Shown: positions 1 through 13,327, counted from the first letter of the stretch. The stretch is DNA of 64,000 nucleotides from Alnus glutinosa (GCF_958979055.1 NC_084887.1:34884620-34948619); one strand, 5' to 3'. Numbers and translations: made by a program. The notes: generated by a model not told the origin, from the sequence alone.

Positions 1-128
1 GCAAAAAGTCAACTTCAGAGCACACATTCAAATATTTCATTGCCAACAGATTTTTTTTTTTATATATATAGATCATTGCCAACAGATTTAAGTCTCCCAT
101 GTGATATTGGATGCTTTGATTTTTGCAG

Positions 129-1631
129 TGGTTTCTATGTTGGTACATCTTCACTAGAAGAAGGTCTTAGCATCGAACAATGCTGCACCTTTCGGGGCAG
201 CTTTTCCAAATTAGATGCCTGTTCAGGCAAGATCTTGTGGCAGACCTTTATGTTGCCAGATAACAACAACAAGATTGGAGAATATGCTGGGGCTGCTATT
301 TGGGGAAGCAGCCCATCAATTGATGTCTCAAGAAACCATGTCTACATCGCCACTGGGAACTTATACTCAGTTCCTCTAAATATAAGCCAATGTCAGGAAA
401 AGGAGAACAATCAAACGGTACCAACTCACCCAGACGAGTGTGTGGAGCCCGATACCCACTCAGAATCAATCCTGGCGCTTGATCTAGAATCTGGCAAGAT
501 AAAATGGTTTCACCAACTAGGAGGTTATGATGTTTGGTTCATTGCATGTAACAATCTTTCGACCCCTAATTGTCCACCAGCAGGCCCTAACCCAGATGCA
601 GATTTCGGGGAGGCACCACTTATGCTTAGCATAAAGAGGAATAAAACCAAAATAGATATTGTTGCTGCTGTTCAAAAAAGTGGATTTGCATGGGCTTTGG
701 ATCGCAATAATGGCAACCTCATCTGGTCCACAGTAAGTTGTACCGCTAGCTCCTTTAATTTGTGTCATATCAAATCATCATATTTTTTTTTTAAGGAAAC
801 TTCACCTCACTACAAAAATTTTATATGTTAGCTGTTTAAGTTAATGATACGGGTAATTGAAAGGGGTTAAAACATTAGAACCCCAAATTAAAAAAATTTA
901 AAATTTTGGAGGTTATTGAAAACCACGTGCATGCATGATATATAGTTCGAAAGGTAAGCGAAGTTTCCATTTTTTAACTTCTTATTTTTTTTGCAAAAGT
1001 AATGATTGTGATATGGACTGATCACAACATTAATATTCAGCTTGTGATAGATTAAATCTTGACCTCTATTTTAGAATATCATGATTTGCCGTTATTTCTT
1101 CATATGATATCAATTAATACACAATTTTCCTTACTATGTAATTTGCTAACTAAGATTTTGATATAGGAAGCTGGACCTGGTGGCCTTTTGGGAGGGGGTA
1201 CCTGGGGATCAGCCACTGATAATAAAAGGTTATACACAAACATTGCTAACTCTAACCGCAAGAACTTCACTCTCAAACCTTCCGAGAAAACCACAACCGC
1301 TGGTGGATGGGTGGCAATGGATACTAACAATGGCAAAATCCTATGGTCCACGGCCAATCCTGGCAATGCCACCTCCGCTGGTCCTGTTACTGTGGCTAAT
1401 GGGTTGCTCTTTGCAGGATCCACAAACCCAAAAGGACCCATCTACGCAATGGACGTCAAAACTGGAGATATTCTGTGGTCTTATGAAACTGGAGCCACCG
1501 TGTATGGTGGCATGTCGGTGAGTGATGGATGTGTATATGTTGGCAACGGATACGTGATTCTTGGTGCTTTTAATCCATCCTTCACTGCTGGAACGTCACT
1601 CTTTGCCTTTTGCCTCTCTCATGAATACTAG
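129..1631 (+). CDS. Polyvinylalcohol dehydrogenase-like PQQ-propeller protein, copy 1 (5' part outside window)
   Basis: Two exons are visible: 129..732 and 1167..1631 (stop TAG). The upstream acceptor is ttgcag at 123-128 and the exon enters with one base completing a Gly codon, so at least one earlier exon lies before the window. The product has repeated beta-propeller blades of the form D-x-x-x-G-x-I-x-W (SGKILWQTF, SGKIKWFHQL, NNGNLIWST, NNGKILWSTA, KTGDILWSYE), the pattern of PQQ-binding-like quinoproteins. Motif order, exon borders and phases match the complete copy at 4154..8277, including the adjacent Cys pair in EQCCTFRG. The family is annotated after bacterial polyvinyl-alcohol dehydrogenase; its plant substrate is not known to me. 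It lies head-to-tail with copy 2, so a tandem duplication is the simplest reading. No frame break is seen in the visible part. Confidence 0.85.
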
Positions 1632-1994
1632 TAGAGTATTTATATAAACATGCTATACTAAGCTGAGGCATAAAAACGATTATCTTCAATCCGGTCCGGG
1701 CTCAAAATAAAATGTGGACTATGAATATGGATATATTATGACACATAATGGATGCACTTTTTTAGTTAGTCTTTTCTTTTAGAGGTTGTGCATGTCCTTA
1801 ATTATTTCTTTTAAATATTTCTCATGATGTAAAGTTCCTTGCATATATGGTTCAAACTTCTGACGATATGGATAGCAAGGAAATGTGAACTATGTGTAAT
1901 TACACTTTGGTACAGCTTTCTTAGGGAATTCAATAGCAAATTAATTACACCCAAGGGAGTTTTTTTTTTTTAATTTTTTTTTTAAATGAAGAAG

Positions 1995-2172
1995 AGTAAT
2001 TATACGCATACTCCGGCCACTTCAACACTCTTTAGTGTGGATTTTAAAATCACTATTAGATTTAATTAGAATGAATTATTATTAAACTTTGACCCAATAA
2101 TAATTTTAAAAGCAACGTCAAGAAGTGTGAAAGTGTGAGTGGAAGAGTAGGAGTATGTGTCCATAGCATTAC
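1995..2172. mobile_element. Imperfect inverted-repeat element (MITE-like)
   Basis: The left end (agtaattatacgcatactcc) and the reverse complement of the right end (gagtaatgctatggacacat) form long imperfect terminal repeats continuing inward past the CACTNT-rich stretch to a TTTTAAAAT core. There is no coding capacity. Ends are approximate. Confidence 0.4.
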
Positions 2173-2396
2173 TCAATGAAGAAACAGTGAAACACCACCT
2201 CTCCCGGCCTCTTTCAGCCGCCTCCCTACCCAAATGTCACTGCCCTCTTCTTCCGGTTTGTTGACGTGGGTGACTTTTCTCCCATCAGTTCGTGTGAGCC
2301 TTGATGATTGCCTTTTATTCTCAAAAAATAAAAAAATAAAAAAACAGTTGACCGCGCGACTTGCTTTGTTTTACTCCACAACTTGGAATTCTTTTT

Positions 2397-2745
2397 TGTT
2401 AGAATATATATTCTATATTAAGTTGATTTATTTTCCTAGTAATTAAGCTTATTTCTCATTTAGATTTGATTACCTTATTATATTCTCTATATTAAAGCTT
2501 TATCTATTTCTTTGTAAATTTATTCTCTTTCGTATTTAGTCTAACTTTTTTTGTTTACCTCTCCTTAACCTCTCTATAAATAGAGAGCATTGTAATATAG
2601 TTTGACACACATCAATATAATAAAGATTCAAGTTTTGGATGGTGGGATTTATAGTCGTGCGCACCTTTTACCTCTTATAAAAGAGGGGCTTTTGGCCTTT
2701 GTGTTTTTTTGCAAGAAATAGTGCCGCACATCAACTTTATTTATT
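2397..2745 (+). mobile_element. Possible solo LTR or LTR fragment
   Basis: The stretch starts TGTTAGAATATA, has a TATA-type core at about 2573 (ctctataaatagagagc), a later aataaagattc and a GC-poor leader, which is the layout of a copia-type long terminal repeat. I could not find a convincing 5-bp target duplication or the 3' CA end, so this is tentative. Confidence 0.3.
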
Positions 2746-4068
2746 TTTGGTTCTAAGAGTGTCATGTGAAAGAAGAAACAGAGAAAGTGTGGAACCTCAG
2801 TTTTGTGCCACCAAAGGAAAATAAAGAGATCGACTGCAAGAGTACGTTTGACGGTATACGTTAAGAGTCCTACATTATTAAGGTATATTTGGTTATAGGC
2901 TTTATAAGCCTTGAGCTAATCTCTTTTTTTAAGATGTATTTTACGGAAGAGTAAAGTTCCAAAAATTAACTTTATTTGACAGTATAAGAGAAGAAGAGAG
3001 ACAAGCCATCACTAATTCCCAGCAAAAGACTAATTGACATTTTGTCTTTTTATTTTGTTTTCTCCTTTAAGAAAGAATCTCTTTTATGTAGAAGTGGAAA
3101 TTAGGTGTATTGTCAGAGCACAATCAGAGACACTAAGTTGTCAAATACTCAATATTAATAACATTAGAATATCTAGACATAGAAGAATCAAAGGAGATTT
3201 TGTAAGAGTGATAAGAATCGGTAGAATCAGGCATACATAATCGTGGCAATATCATTCAATATACAGTAAATCGAACATACCTTTGGTTGCAAGTATCATA
3301 ATTGGGCATAAGACCCATATTCATAATGCTCTTTTTGGCATGCACATCATAGCCATCGAGTTTGGCTTGTTCAGTGTTGTTTTTAGGGATCAAAATTCAC
3401 TTTTCCTCCCTCTGAATCACTATTTTAAGTTATTTTGGCATTTTAGAATATATTTCGTTTAATAATTTTGGAAGGTTTTTATTCTAGATTTCGCAACACT
3501 TTTTGACAGAATCTTTATTTTGATTAGCACTTTTATTTTATGTGATAATTAGAGTACTTTTGCCATTTTTTATAAAAATAGATTTTCCTCTGCTATTTAA
3601 GCCCGACTTGTGAGCTTAATTTAGTACTTTGGATTATAATCAAATTTTAGTATTTTTAGAGTTATTCTTTATCTTCTTGGGCGGAGGGTTTGTTCTCAAC
3701 CATATTCGATACTCTCTGCATTATATATCTTAACTTCAATCCACAATTTTTGTTTATTGTTGAAATTGACATTTTTTTAGTATTTCACCAAATTTTGATG
3801 AAAATTTTGAAATAGAAAGCTCACTAGGGATGCTCTAACAACACAAAATGTTTGTCTCACATTAAATAGGTGGATTATAAAAGAACGAATAGGTGTTAAG
3901 TTCTAATTAGTTATTTATTATGTGAGATTGGACTTTATAAGTGATTCTAAGAAACTTCAATTTTATTTGGACTATTTTTTTTAGAGTAACGTACAACACA
4001 AATATGATTAGTCTTTTCCCATAGTATGACACAGAAAGTGATCAACAAATCACTAGTTTTGGGTTCTA
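2746..4068. other. Intergenic spacer between the two tandem propeller genes
   Basis: AT-rich sequence without a convincing exon, RNA gene or complete mobile element. Together with 1632-2745 it separates the stop of copy 1 from the start of copy 2 by 2.5 kb and should contain the promoter of copy 2; a TATATAT run lies near 4070. Confidence 0.5.
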
Positions 4069-4153
4069 AGTATATATGTGCAGATTTAACAGGCTTGTAA
4101 GTAAGGATAAAGCTTACATTTTATAGAAGCAACTTAATTAAGCTTCCAATTCC

Positions 4154-4252
4154 ATGGCACCTCGTGGATTTTACAGCAAACTTTGCGTCCTTCCTCTGTG
4201 CATACTCGGTCTACTCACCTATGCAGCAAATGCAGGTTTTGATGTAAGCCTC

Positions 4253-4293
<41 letters not shown>

Positions 4294-6623
4294 GCACATA
4301 CGCACTAATTTCTTCTATGGCAACTAACATGGTTCTGAAAATGGTTGTTGGTTCTTAATTAGTGGCATGTTAAGAAACATAAGGCTCCACAAGACTGGAC
4401 AAACCATGGTGGAGATTTGTACAACAGAAGATATGCCAACAAGGAGACCAAGATCAGCCCTGAAACTGTCTCCAATCTACGCATGAAATGGGAATTTTAT
4501 GCAGGAGGTGATATTAGTGTAACACCAGCTGTTTTTGACGGTACCCTTTATTTTCCAAGCTGGAATGGATACATATATGCAGTTAAAGCGTCTGATGGCT
4601 CCCTTGTTTGGAAGAAGAACTTGCAAACATTAACCGGCTTTAACAACACTGGTTTCATACTCAACGTCAACTCAACAGTGTCAAGATCAACCCCAACGGT
4701 AGCCGGTAAACTTCTCATTATCGGGATCTATGGCCCTGCTGTTGTTATTGCTGTTAAACGGTCAACGGGGAAGCTTGTTTGGTCAACCCGGTTAGATAAT
4801 CACACCAGAAGTTTCATCACCATGTCTGGAACATACTATAAAGGGTTAGTCATAATTAGACGAGTGCCTGATAATTTGTTTATGCGTTTTCTTTTTTAAT
4901 TCATTATGATTTAATTTGGATATATATATATATATATATATAGCAGACTTATTTCTCGTTTAATTGTCCCACAAAAACCATATTTTAAACTTTTCTTTGA
5001 CCATATAAATAATCTCATATTATGTCCTTGAGAAAGTAATAAAGAAGGTAACCCAAAACCAAAAGGGAAACAGTCTAATCAAATAGGTGTTTTTGAAGGA
5101 TTAGAATTCTCTATAATTTGATTCCAAAAGGTAGCTCAATCGGCTGCGAACTACGACTCTTGAAGCGGAAGTCACTAGTTTGAATCTCCCGCCCCCCTAT
5201 TGTGTGGACATGTCAAAAAAAAAAAAAATCCTCTATAATTTCAAATAAGTTGTAGATTCTCAAATTACGTAATTTTGGTTGTTTTTATGTATCAAAAACA
5301 CTTAAAAAAATAATATCTATTAAAAAGGTAGCATGTTACCGTTGACAATTGAGTATATTTTCATTAGATTCTTGTTCTCTATGTTGTAATTAAAAAAGAA
5401 AATTGAGCAAAAAATTGTCTTTTGATTTTATGAAGAATAAACTTTTCTACAAAAGTGAAGATAAAGCCTTTTAAGAAGGAAATTGTTTAGAGAAATGCTA
5501 GAACTCATTTTAGTGTCCTTTTGAAGTACTCATTCTATGCTGACATGACACAATATTTTTTAATAAAGAAAAACTACAGCTTAATTTATCTCTTATGTTT
5601 TTATTAAAAAATACATATTGTCATGTCAGTATAGAACGACCCCATAAAGACACTAAAATGAGCTCTAACATTCCTTAAATTTTTATGGCCGGCTCAATAG
5701 CATGCCAATTTCTCATAGGTGGCATTTTTTAAGTGTTTCAATGCGTATAAATAACTTGAAGTGCATAATTTAAGAATTTACAATTTTTTTAACATTTTTA
5801 GAGATCATGATCCGTTTTTTAAGCCTCTTTCTCCTTAACTACCGGGTCAATGGTGTTCATTGAAAGTGATAAACATGCTTGGTAAAAACAACTTCCCAAA
5901 ACTGCATTATTATCAGAAGAAAAAGAATTTGTACGTAATTGGTAGCTGGATATCTTTTAATATGCCAAGCTGAGCCTGACTCCATTTATAGAGAAGATAA
6001 AGTTTATGCAAGTTGTTAAATTTTATTGCATTGCCCAAGAAAGTCATATTAAATTAATCTTTATCCTTTCGAGACACGAAGCCTGGCCCGACTCTATCTA
6101 GAACACAAGTGACAAAAAATCATCTACATTAAGCAGATGTTGTATATTCTTATGTTAATTAAATGCTTGTCTTACATGTTGTTTTTATTAATTAACAACT
6201 ATTCCAGATTTTGTTTTTACCACAAATATCAAGCCATTAAAGATCGATATATAAGTTCAATATATACTAGCATAAAGGTCGCTGATTTCCGAGTCCCAAG
6301 AACTCATATATTAATTATTTATCTATTTTAAATGTTTAGGGGTACTACATTTTTTACTATTAATTTATTTATAAACTGGCATTATACGGGTCTCTCGTCT
6401 CCTTTACAACATCATTGATACATTTTAGCAGATAAAAAAGTACTATTTTTTACATTATTTACTATTTTTTTAATAGAAATTCCCACATATTTTATATGTC
6501 ATTCTCTATTTTCTTCAAATATTATTTTTCAGTATTTTGTTATTATTTTCTTAAACCACGAGAGAGAAGAGAGAGAAATGATGGTGGCAAAAAAAGAGAG
6601 GGGCGAGAGAAATGATTAGAAAA

Positions 6624-6670
<47 letters not shown>

Positions 6671-8277
6671 AATGGTCGTCTAAAAGTAGCTAATTAAAAA
6701 GTAAAACATGTGTTTTAGATATGAAATAGACAAACTGTTGGACATAATTTTTGTCCCATATTAGCTAAATATACATAATATGAAGGATTTCGATAGAACA
6801 TCTGCTAAAAATACTCTTACAAATTAAATTAACTAATATGCCAATTCATAATTAAGAAAATGAGTGTGTTGATCATTACATGTCACACTCACTTGTGTTA
6901 GTCACTAAACGTATGTAATAAATATACAGATTGCCAGATTGGTTCATTTCTTAAAAGCTTTAAGTTGGTAGGATTAATATAAACTAACATGGTTTTAGAG
7001 TTTGATTATATATGAGGTCTTTGCTTCAAGTTTTGAGATGTTAATTTCTTTTGTTTTATGTTCTTTTCTTATATCTATTATTCAACAGGGGTTTTTATGT
7101 TGGGACATCCTCACTAGAAGAAGGCCTCAGTGTTGATCTATGCTGCACATTTCGTGGCAGCCTCTCCAAACTTGACATCCGAACCGGTGTGATCTTATGG
7201 CAGACCTTCATGCTGCCTGAAAACTTCGGCAAAACAAGGGAGTATGCCGGAGCGGCAATATGGGGAAGTAGCCCTTCCATCGATGTGGCAAGAAAACTTG
7301 TATATATTGCTACCGGAAACCTATACTCTGCTCCTCTTCGTATACTTGAGTGCCAGGAGAGGGAGAATAACCAAACAGTGCCTACATCACCGGATGAGTG
7401 TATTGAGCCTGATAACCACTCCAATTCAATCCTGGCCCTTGATTTGGATGCCGGAAAAATTAAATGGTATAAGCAGCTGGGAGGTTATGATGTATGGTTT
7501 GGTGCATGCAACTGGCATTTGGATCCCAGATGCCCACCTGGTCCAAGCCCAGATGCTGATTTTGGTGAAGCACCAATGATGTTGAGCATATATCTCAATA
7601 GGACTAAGCGGGATGTTGTTGTGGCTGTTCAAAAAAGTGGGTTTGCATGGGCTTTAGATCGTGATAATGGCAGCCTGATATGGTCTAAGGTCGGTTTCCA
7701 ACTTTTTCGTTACGGTCCGTTTGAGTTTAAGATTTCAAAACGTGAGATTTAAAAATAGAAATTTTAAAAAGTGATTTTTAAAAACATGTCATTCTAAAAT
7801 TGGCTGACGACTTTGATATAGGAAGCTGGACCAGGAGGCCTAGGTGGAGGAGGAATGTGGGGTGCAGCAACAGATGAAATGAGGGTCTACACCAACATTG
7901 CCAACAGTCAGCACAAAAACTTCACTCTTAAACCATCCGAGAACACCACAATTGCTGGTGGATGGGTGGCAATGGAAGCTCGCAATGGTAATATCCTCTG
8001 GTCTACGGCCAATCCTAGTGATGCGACCGCCCCTGGCCCTGTTACGGTAGCCAATGGTGTCGTTTTTGCTGGATCCACGTATCGACGAGGACCCATGTAT
8101 GCAATGGATGCAAAGACTGGAAAAGTTCTGTGGTCTAATGACACTGGAGCCACCATGTATGGTGGCATATCGGTGAGCGATGGATGCATTTATCTTGGTA
8201 ATGGTTACAAGGTTACTGTTGGATATGTTAACTGGAATTATACGGCCGGAACCTCTCTCTATGCCTACTGCGTATAA
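4154..8277 (+). CDS. Polyvinylalcohol dehydrogenase-like PQQ-propeller protein, copy 2 (complete)
   Basis: Four exons, 4154..4243, 4363..4844, 7089..7689 and 7822..8277, join in phase to 542 codons plus TAA. Residues 1-27 are a hydrophobic signal peptide (CVLPLCILGLLTYAANA), so a secreted or secretory-pathway protein is expected. The rest is a beta-propeller with about eight blades carrying the PQQ-repeat pattern: DGSLVWKKN, STGKLVWSTR, RTGVILWQTF, DAGKIKWYKQ, DNGSLIWSK, RNGNILWSTA and KTGKVLWSN. An adjacent Cys pair (residues 209-210, DLCCTFRGSLSKLD) sits where PQQ alcohol dehydrogenases carry a vicinal disulfide, and the context matches bacterial polyvinyl-alcohol dehydrogenases better than methanol dehydrogenases. 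A redox role is family inference; plants are not known to make PQQ, so substrate and cofactor are open. Intron 2 (2.2 kb) holds a SINE and a MITE. An AATAAA lies near 8306. Confidence 0.9.
4262..4291 (+). repeat. (CT)n microsatellite in intron 1
   Basis: About 15 uninterrupted CT units begin just after the first splice donor of the complete propeller gene, a typical position for plant 5' intron CT tracts. Confidence 0.9.
5120..5230 (+). mobile_element. tRNA-derived SINE with target-site duplication
   Basis: A pol III box A (tagctcaatcgg at about 5132) and box B (agtttgaatctcc at about 5178) have tRNA-like spacing, followed by a short body and an A13 tail. The 11-base sequence ctctataattt occurs on both sides (5109..5119 and 5231..5241), the direct repeat expected from LINE-assisted insertion. 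It lies in intron 2 of the complete propeller gene. It is not a functional tRNA: no cloverleaf acceptor stem forms. Confidence 0.8.
5491..5675. mobile_element. MITE with terminal inverted repeats of about 70 bp
   Basis: The left arm (gaaatgctagaactcatttt) and the reverse complement of the right arm (ggaatgttagagctcatttt) agree over some 70 bases, continuing through the TAGTGTC and GCTGACATGACA blocks. It has no ORF. It sits in intron 2 of the propeller gene, 260 bp after the SINE. Confidence 0.8.
6632..6664. repeat. (AT)n microsatellite
   Basis: An uninterrupted AT run inside intron 2 of the propeller gene, directly after a poly(A) stretch. Confidence 0.9.
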
Positions 8278-8809
8278 TATCTGATGCAGCTTTAAGTTTA
8301 TTGACAATAAAAATAGGTACAATATGTTTGAGAATAACACTTAGAGTTTCCTAAGGCCTTTAATGGAGAGTGACTTGAACTTTTCACTGTCCGGTCTGTC
8401 TATGTTGATTACTCTCTGCTAAGGATTTCAAAATGCAAACTCAATTTGTTGTGGGGAAGAAAAAGGTTCTAGATAGAAGAAGAACAGGGGAGCCGTAATT
8501 TTACACAGTAGAATTTTAGTGGGGAGAAGAAAAATCAGACCAAGAATATCTCAAGGCATTGATTCCAAGATAAATTCATAAACAAACCAGATAAATACTA
8601 AACTTCCACAGAGATACTGGGTTAAAAGCATAAGTAATAAGGCTTCTTACATCATAGAATTCTATTCAGGAACAGAAAAATAAAGAATAGAGCACACCTG
8701 AAGTGTAAGTCTAACTGTACATACGCTTAAACACACAAAACATGAAGAAATACAAGGAAAGGCTTCAGCCTTCAGGTGCGTCACGCATCTGTTTCTCCAC
8801 ATATCTTCC

Positions 8810-11800
8810 CTAATACCTCTTCCACCCTGCCCTTGCCACCTTAACTGAAATATAAATCCACAACATAGTTAATATCATTCAGAAACCAACATTAAATTCC
8901 AGAGACAGCAAACCAGTACACTACTAAAGAATTTTTTGAAAAAGAAAGAGAATACAAGTAATGACACACCAAGAAATAGAAATAATGATTTGACTTCTTA
9001 TGACGAAATGCAAGAAGAAAAAAAGTACACATAAGAATAGAAATCATTTTTTGATATGCATTTGATAGAAAGCTGTACCATTGCCTTATAACTTCCATGA
9101 CCAAGTTAAGAAACATTTAAAATTCAAGAGAATAAAAAAGAATTGCTCCGTTTATTAATGTTTTTTAGATGGTTCTTTTTTTTTTTTTTGGAAAAAGTGT
9201 TCTAATGTAACGTAAAGGTGAAAGTAATTTAGAGTGTTTTGTGTTTTGAGTTGTTTGTTAATGTTTTTATTTTGAAAAGAGAGAGGAAAAAAGTGTTATC
9301 AAACAATCTTTTGTCCTTAGAATAATGATGCAAACAAGACAAACAATAAAAGATGGATACAACAGAGGTGTACACCGAAAACATATTTAAAATAAAAGAA
9401 ATAAAGTCCTCATAAGCAGCCCATGACAAAAGAACTATAAACAAACTGCAGATCTGTTCCAGGTTATTACCTTGACCATCTTTAGAGGATGGTAGCGATC
9501 TGTCACTTTTGCTCCCTCCTTTGCCATTCTCCTGAACTAGCCTATGCACCCGCGGTGACATTGAACTCAATTTACCATTGGCTGGAGTTGGCATAGAATG
9601 CCGCCTGATGAAACCATTTTCAATCTCATCTTCACCAAAGCTAGGGGATCCTTGTGCTCTAAGCTTTGCCTTGGCAGATTCAGTTGCAGCCATATAGCTG
9701 GGCAAAGTTGGAGTACGCTGTGAAACATTCTCCGAGTATTCCTGCTTTGCTGGGAAAGATCTTCTCCTGCTTCTGTGGTTCTCCTTGCTAGTTTGTTCTT
9801 CTTTTACATTTAGCTCCTCAGTTACCTTTGGGATATTATCAACTTTTTCAACAGTTTCCAGAGGAAGTCGCTCACCAGCAGGGTCAGCATGATGCAGCAT
9901 ATCAACCGTCTCCTCCAGAGCCAATGGTTCTGGAGGTATTTCTAACCCGGGCCTTTTAGAGTCTTTGGATAGTACCACTATTGGGTCATTTATTTTCTCA
10001 GAGAAATTATCAACACTCTTCTGAGGAACATCAGATGCTGTGGAGCTTGGCAGCTTTCTCATATTTAACTTTGGCTTCTCAGGCAGAGTTTCTGACCTAT
10101 CAGGAGCCACTGAGTTGGATGCTGAAATTTTTCTCAAATTTCGTTTTACCCTCTCTAGTTCATTTTGATGATGTTCCTGCACTGCTTCTGCTTGATGGAC
10201 CCTAGCTTTCCTAAGGTTGCGTCTGGACTTTTCACGCTCAGATGTGGAATGCAGTGGATTATTTTCAACATTTACGGTTGGAACCTTGCGCACACCTCGT
10301 TTTTCCGTGCTGAGTTCAGTTTCTCCTGTTTGAATGCGGTCCTGCTGTTTGTGAGCCTTAGAGTTGGGAACACCTTTTGGTTGTGGAAGTGGTCCCCTAA
10401 ATTGAAACGATGACCAGTGTTCTAGCCAGTTCCAAGCTGAATTTGGTTCACCCGGATCATAGTGGAGGTTCAAGGGCATACCAGTAGGCGATGAAGCAAA
10501 AAGCTATAATAAGTAACATTGAGCACTATCAACTTCTATATCATGAGCTGTAACAAAAAGAATATATAAAATACCCTAATATCTTATTCCTTTATCACTT
10601 TGTCTCAATTTCTTATAATTTTATTTTTTCACATGAATATTTTAAAAATTAAATAAAAGAGGCCCACTTAAGCTTAGCAGTTTGAGCAATATCTGGTAAG
10701 CGACCAAAGTGTTACAGGGTCAGTCTACATTTAGAAAGATAATGATGACAATGATGATATGGCTACTTTATTTCCCTTAAAAGTGCACCACCTATACAAT
10801 AGCTTGTATTATCTTTCCACACATCGCAGACTAGACGTGGATTAAACAGTATAAGGAAGTTGATTCTGAAAATGAAAACATGTTTTGTCCTCGTTTGCAA
10901 ATCATGTACTAATTATACAAACGATGACTATCATAAAGTATCTAAAAAACCAAGATCCTGAATATACCTTACAAATAAAAGCATTTGCTAGCGGCTTTTC
11001 TGGCCTAGTGGCTGTATCTAATCCAAATAGCTCGACCCTCGTAACATCCTGCTAAAGAGATATTACAAAGACAGAATTAGATGCACAAGATATTAAAATG
11101 TTTAATACTGCACAGAAAATGTGATGAGCTTAACAAGAAATGAGCCTAACCAAGTAAATTAATACATCAACAAGGAAAACATAAAGATTTAGAAAGAGCA
11201 GTTGCAGGTCAAATGAAACCAATTTAGGTGTCCTTTGAAAACTTACCAGACTGCATCTTTTCTGCACTTCAAGCCCACAAGCAGAAAGTCTGACTCTTTG
11301 ACCACGAACACGAGCCTGTAACTTAACAATCCCCTGCATGCAGCGCAAAGTAGCGACAGCCTGTCTCCTAACCAAGTGCCCACGAATAAGTGCTTGCAGC
11401 CTTATGATGCCCTTGAGAGCACGAAATGCCCGGCGAGCCTTCACAGATATTATGCTTAGATTAGATCAGTAATAGCTTTGAGATAACATTTAAATCTAAC
11501 TTCATAGGAGGGAAGAAAACATTGCAAAAGACACATAGCGATCTCTGTTCTACAAATAGATAATTTAATTTTTTTTTTCAACTATTATCTAACTCAAAAA
11601 TTGGCAATAGCAAATCATATTACCAATTTAATAATAAACCACTAAGAACATAGTTTACAAATTCCTAAAAATGCATTTTCTTTGTATGAGTGACTGTAGG
11701 AAAATTATGTTTCCACAGCTACTTCCACCAGAATACATGTCAGGAACTGAAATAAGACCCCCATACAACAGAAATCACAGACCTGCAATATCAATCCACC

Positions 11801-13327
11801 CCTAGACCCCACTCAATCCCGCTAAAAGATGAACTGAAGATACAAAAAACAATGTTTTTCTCAAACTTAGAAAACCATGAAACATTTAGATATATGGTAT
11901 TTGTATCTTGATATTTCCATATTATGATTGTTCTTAATGATGTAAATTTTGATAAGAAACTTATCCCCTGCATAAAATGGTACTTCATTGCATCAAATTA
12001 TATGTGGTTTTCACCAAGATATAATTCTTGTAATGACTTTCATGAGTTCTTTGAAACTATGCATGCTTTCAAATATGTGACATTGCAATAATAATAGATT
12101 ATAGAAAACAAATATTTGCAACAGTCTACAATTAACCATTAAAATGTCAATTACAAAAACAAATCAGAAGCAACCTGAACTAAAAAGAAAATTGTATTGA
12201 AAACCCCAGTATATGATTAAGAGAGTACACCATGCATCCAGAAGATGAGGCATAAAACACATTAATGAACCTGAAAGATGGGTACTAGAAAGAATTGCAG
12301 AATTAACTTCAAATCTCCTGTTCATGTAAGTAACAATTATGACATTTCTTTTATGTTTCATGCAATAAAGCATTACCAAATAGCCTCTAAAAGCTGCCTG
12401 TGCCTTTGTAGCAGCTTGCTCATGCCTAGTAACCTCAGCACTGCCAGGTGAATCCAAACCCATGGTTCCTTTCGTATGTGCACCTTGCTTGCCCGGAAAT
12501 GACACGACTGCATCATGTGGTAAGTTGGCACTCAGTCCCTTTTCTGAGTTTTCTTCAATTCTGTTAGAGGTATGAAGTGCCACATTTGAAATTACAGAAG
12601 GATTTACTGCCAAATCACTAGACACTGCCTTACAGGCAATGGTCGCCTCTTTATCTCTCGCTGATTTCTTGACATTGAATGAAATGACAAATTAGTGGAT
12701 GCCAAAGTCAAATATTGCTTATAGAGTATATCAAAAACCAAATTAAAAGCATTTGCACAATTTTGACTATATATGCGGCAAGAGAGTAACATGCAACAGG
12801 AAAAATGTGAAATCATATCTTCTAAATACCGACTGGAAACATGGATGTGAAAAGATAGAAGTAGGTAGAGTAAAACTTCAAGTATGACATGAATTAGGTA
12901 GATGATATATAATACCTAGACAGAACACAAACTTCACATAAACATCTACACTTTGATCCAACCATCAGAAATAGGCTATAGTTGCAAAACGTTGATAATC
13001 AGCCCATGGAGACTCCATTTGGGCAAAAAGCCACACTTAGAAACCAAGCCTTCTAGGTAGCATAACAGAGCATAAATCATCACACGGCATCAGATCTTAG
13101 AATGTATGGCGTGGTGGCATGACAAAGATGATACCAACAAGATCTTAGTAAAACATGATGCGTTAAAGCATATACCTTGCATGGATGCAGAGAGAAAGAG
13201 TAGATCACAACTATGAACAACAATGGAATACTAAAAGGTATTAACTAAGTACCTTCAGAAAGCTTGATTTGGATGATTTCTTCCCAAAGAGTATGGTTTT
13301 AATCCACTTTCCTGGAGACTTTCCCAT
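8810..13327 (-). CDS. IQ-domain (IQD) calmodulin-binding protein, IQD31-like
   Basis: Six coding exons on the minus strand, 13327..13253, 12667..12377, 11438..11247, 11048..10968, 10503..9471 and 8844..8810, join in phase to 568 aa. The start [20 protein letters not shown] is the conserved IQD N-terminus. The IQ67 domain (about residues 107-180) has three IQ motifs: [29 protein letters not shown] and [11 protein letters not shown]. It is split by the intron between GYL and ARRAF, the conserved IQD intron position. The C-terminal DUF4005 region contains [16 protein letters not shown] (about residue 477) and the protein ends [12 protein letters not shown] proteins bind calmodulin and act as microtubule or membrane scaffolds for calcium signalling and cell shape. 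The long middle region is basic and low-complexity. IQD31 is the closest name by motif and length; this is not a verified orthology. It is convergent with the propeller gene, 532 bp away. Confidence 0.92.

Noticed and set aside
5128..5205. tRNA gene
   Set aside because: Boxes A and B are present but the acceptor and anticodon stems do not form and there is an A-tail with target duplications, so it is a SINE.
7095..8340. Minus-strand ORFs opposite the propeller gene exons
   Set aside because: Antisense shadows of exons whose plus-strand frames carry the PQQ-type motifs and correct splice phases.
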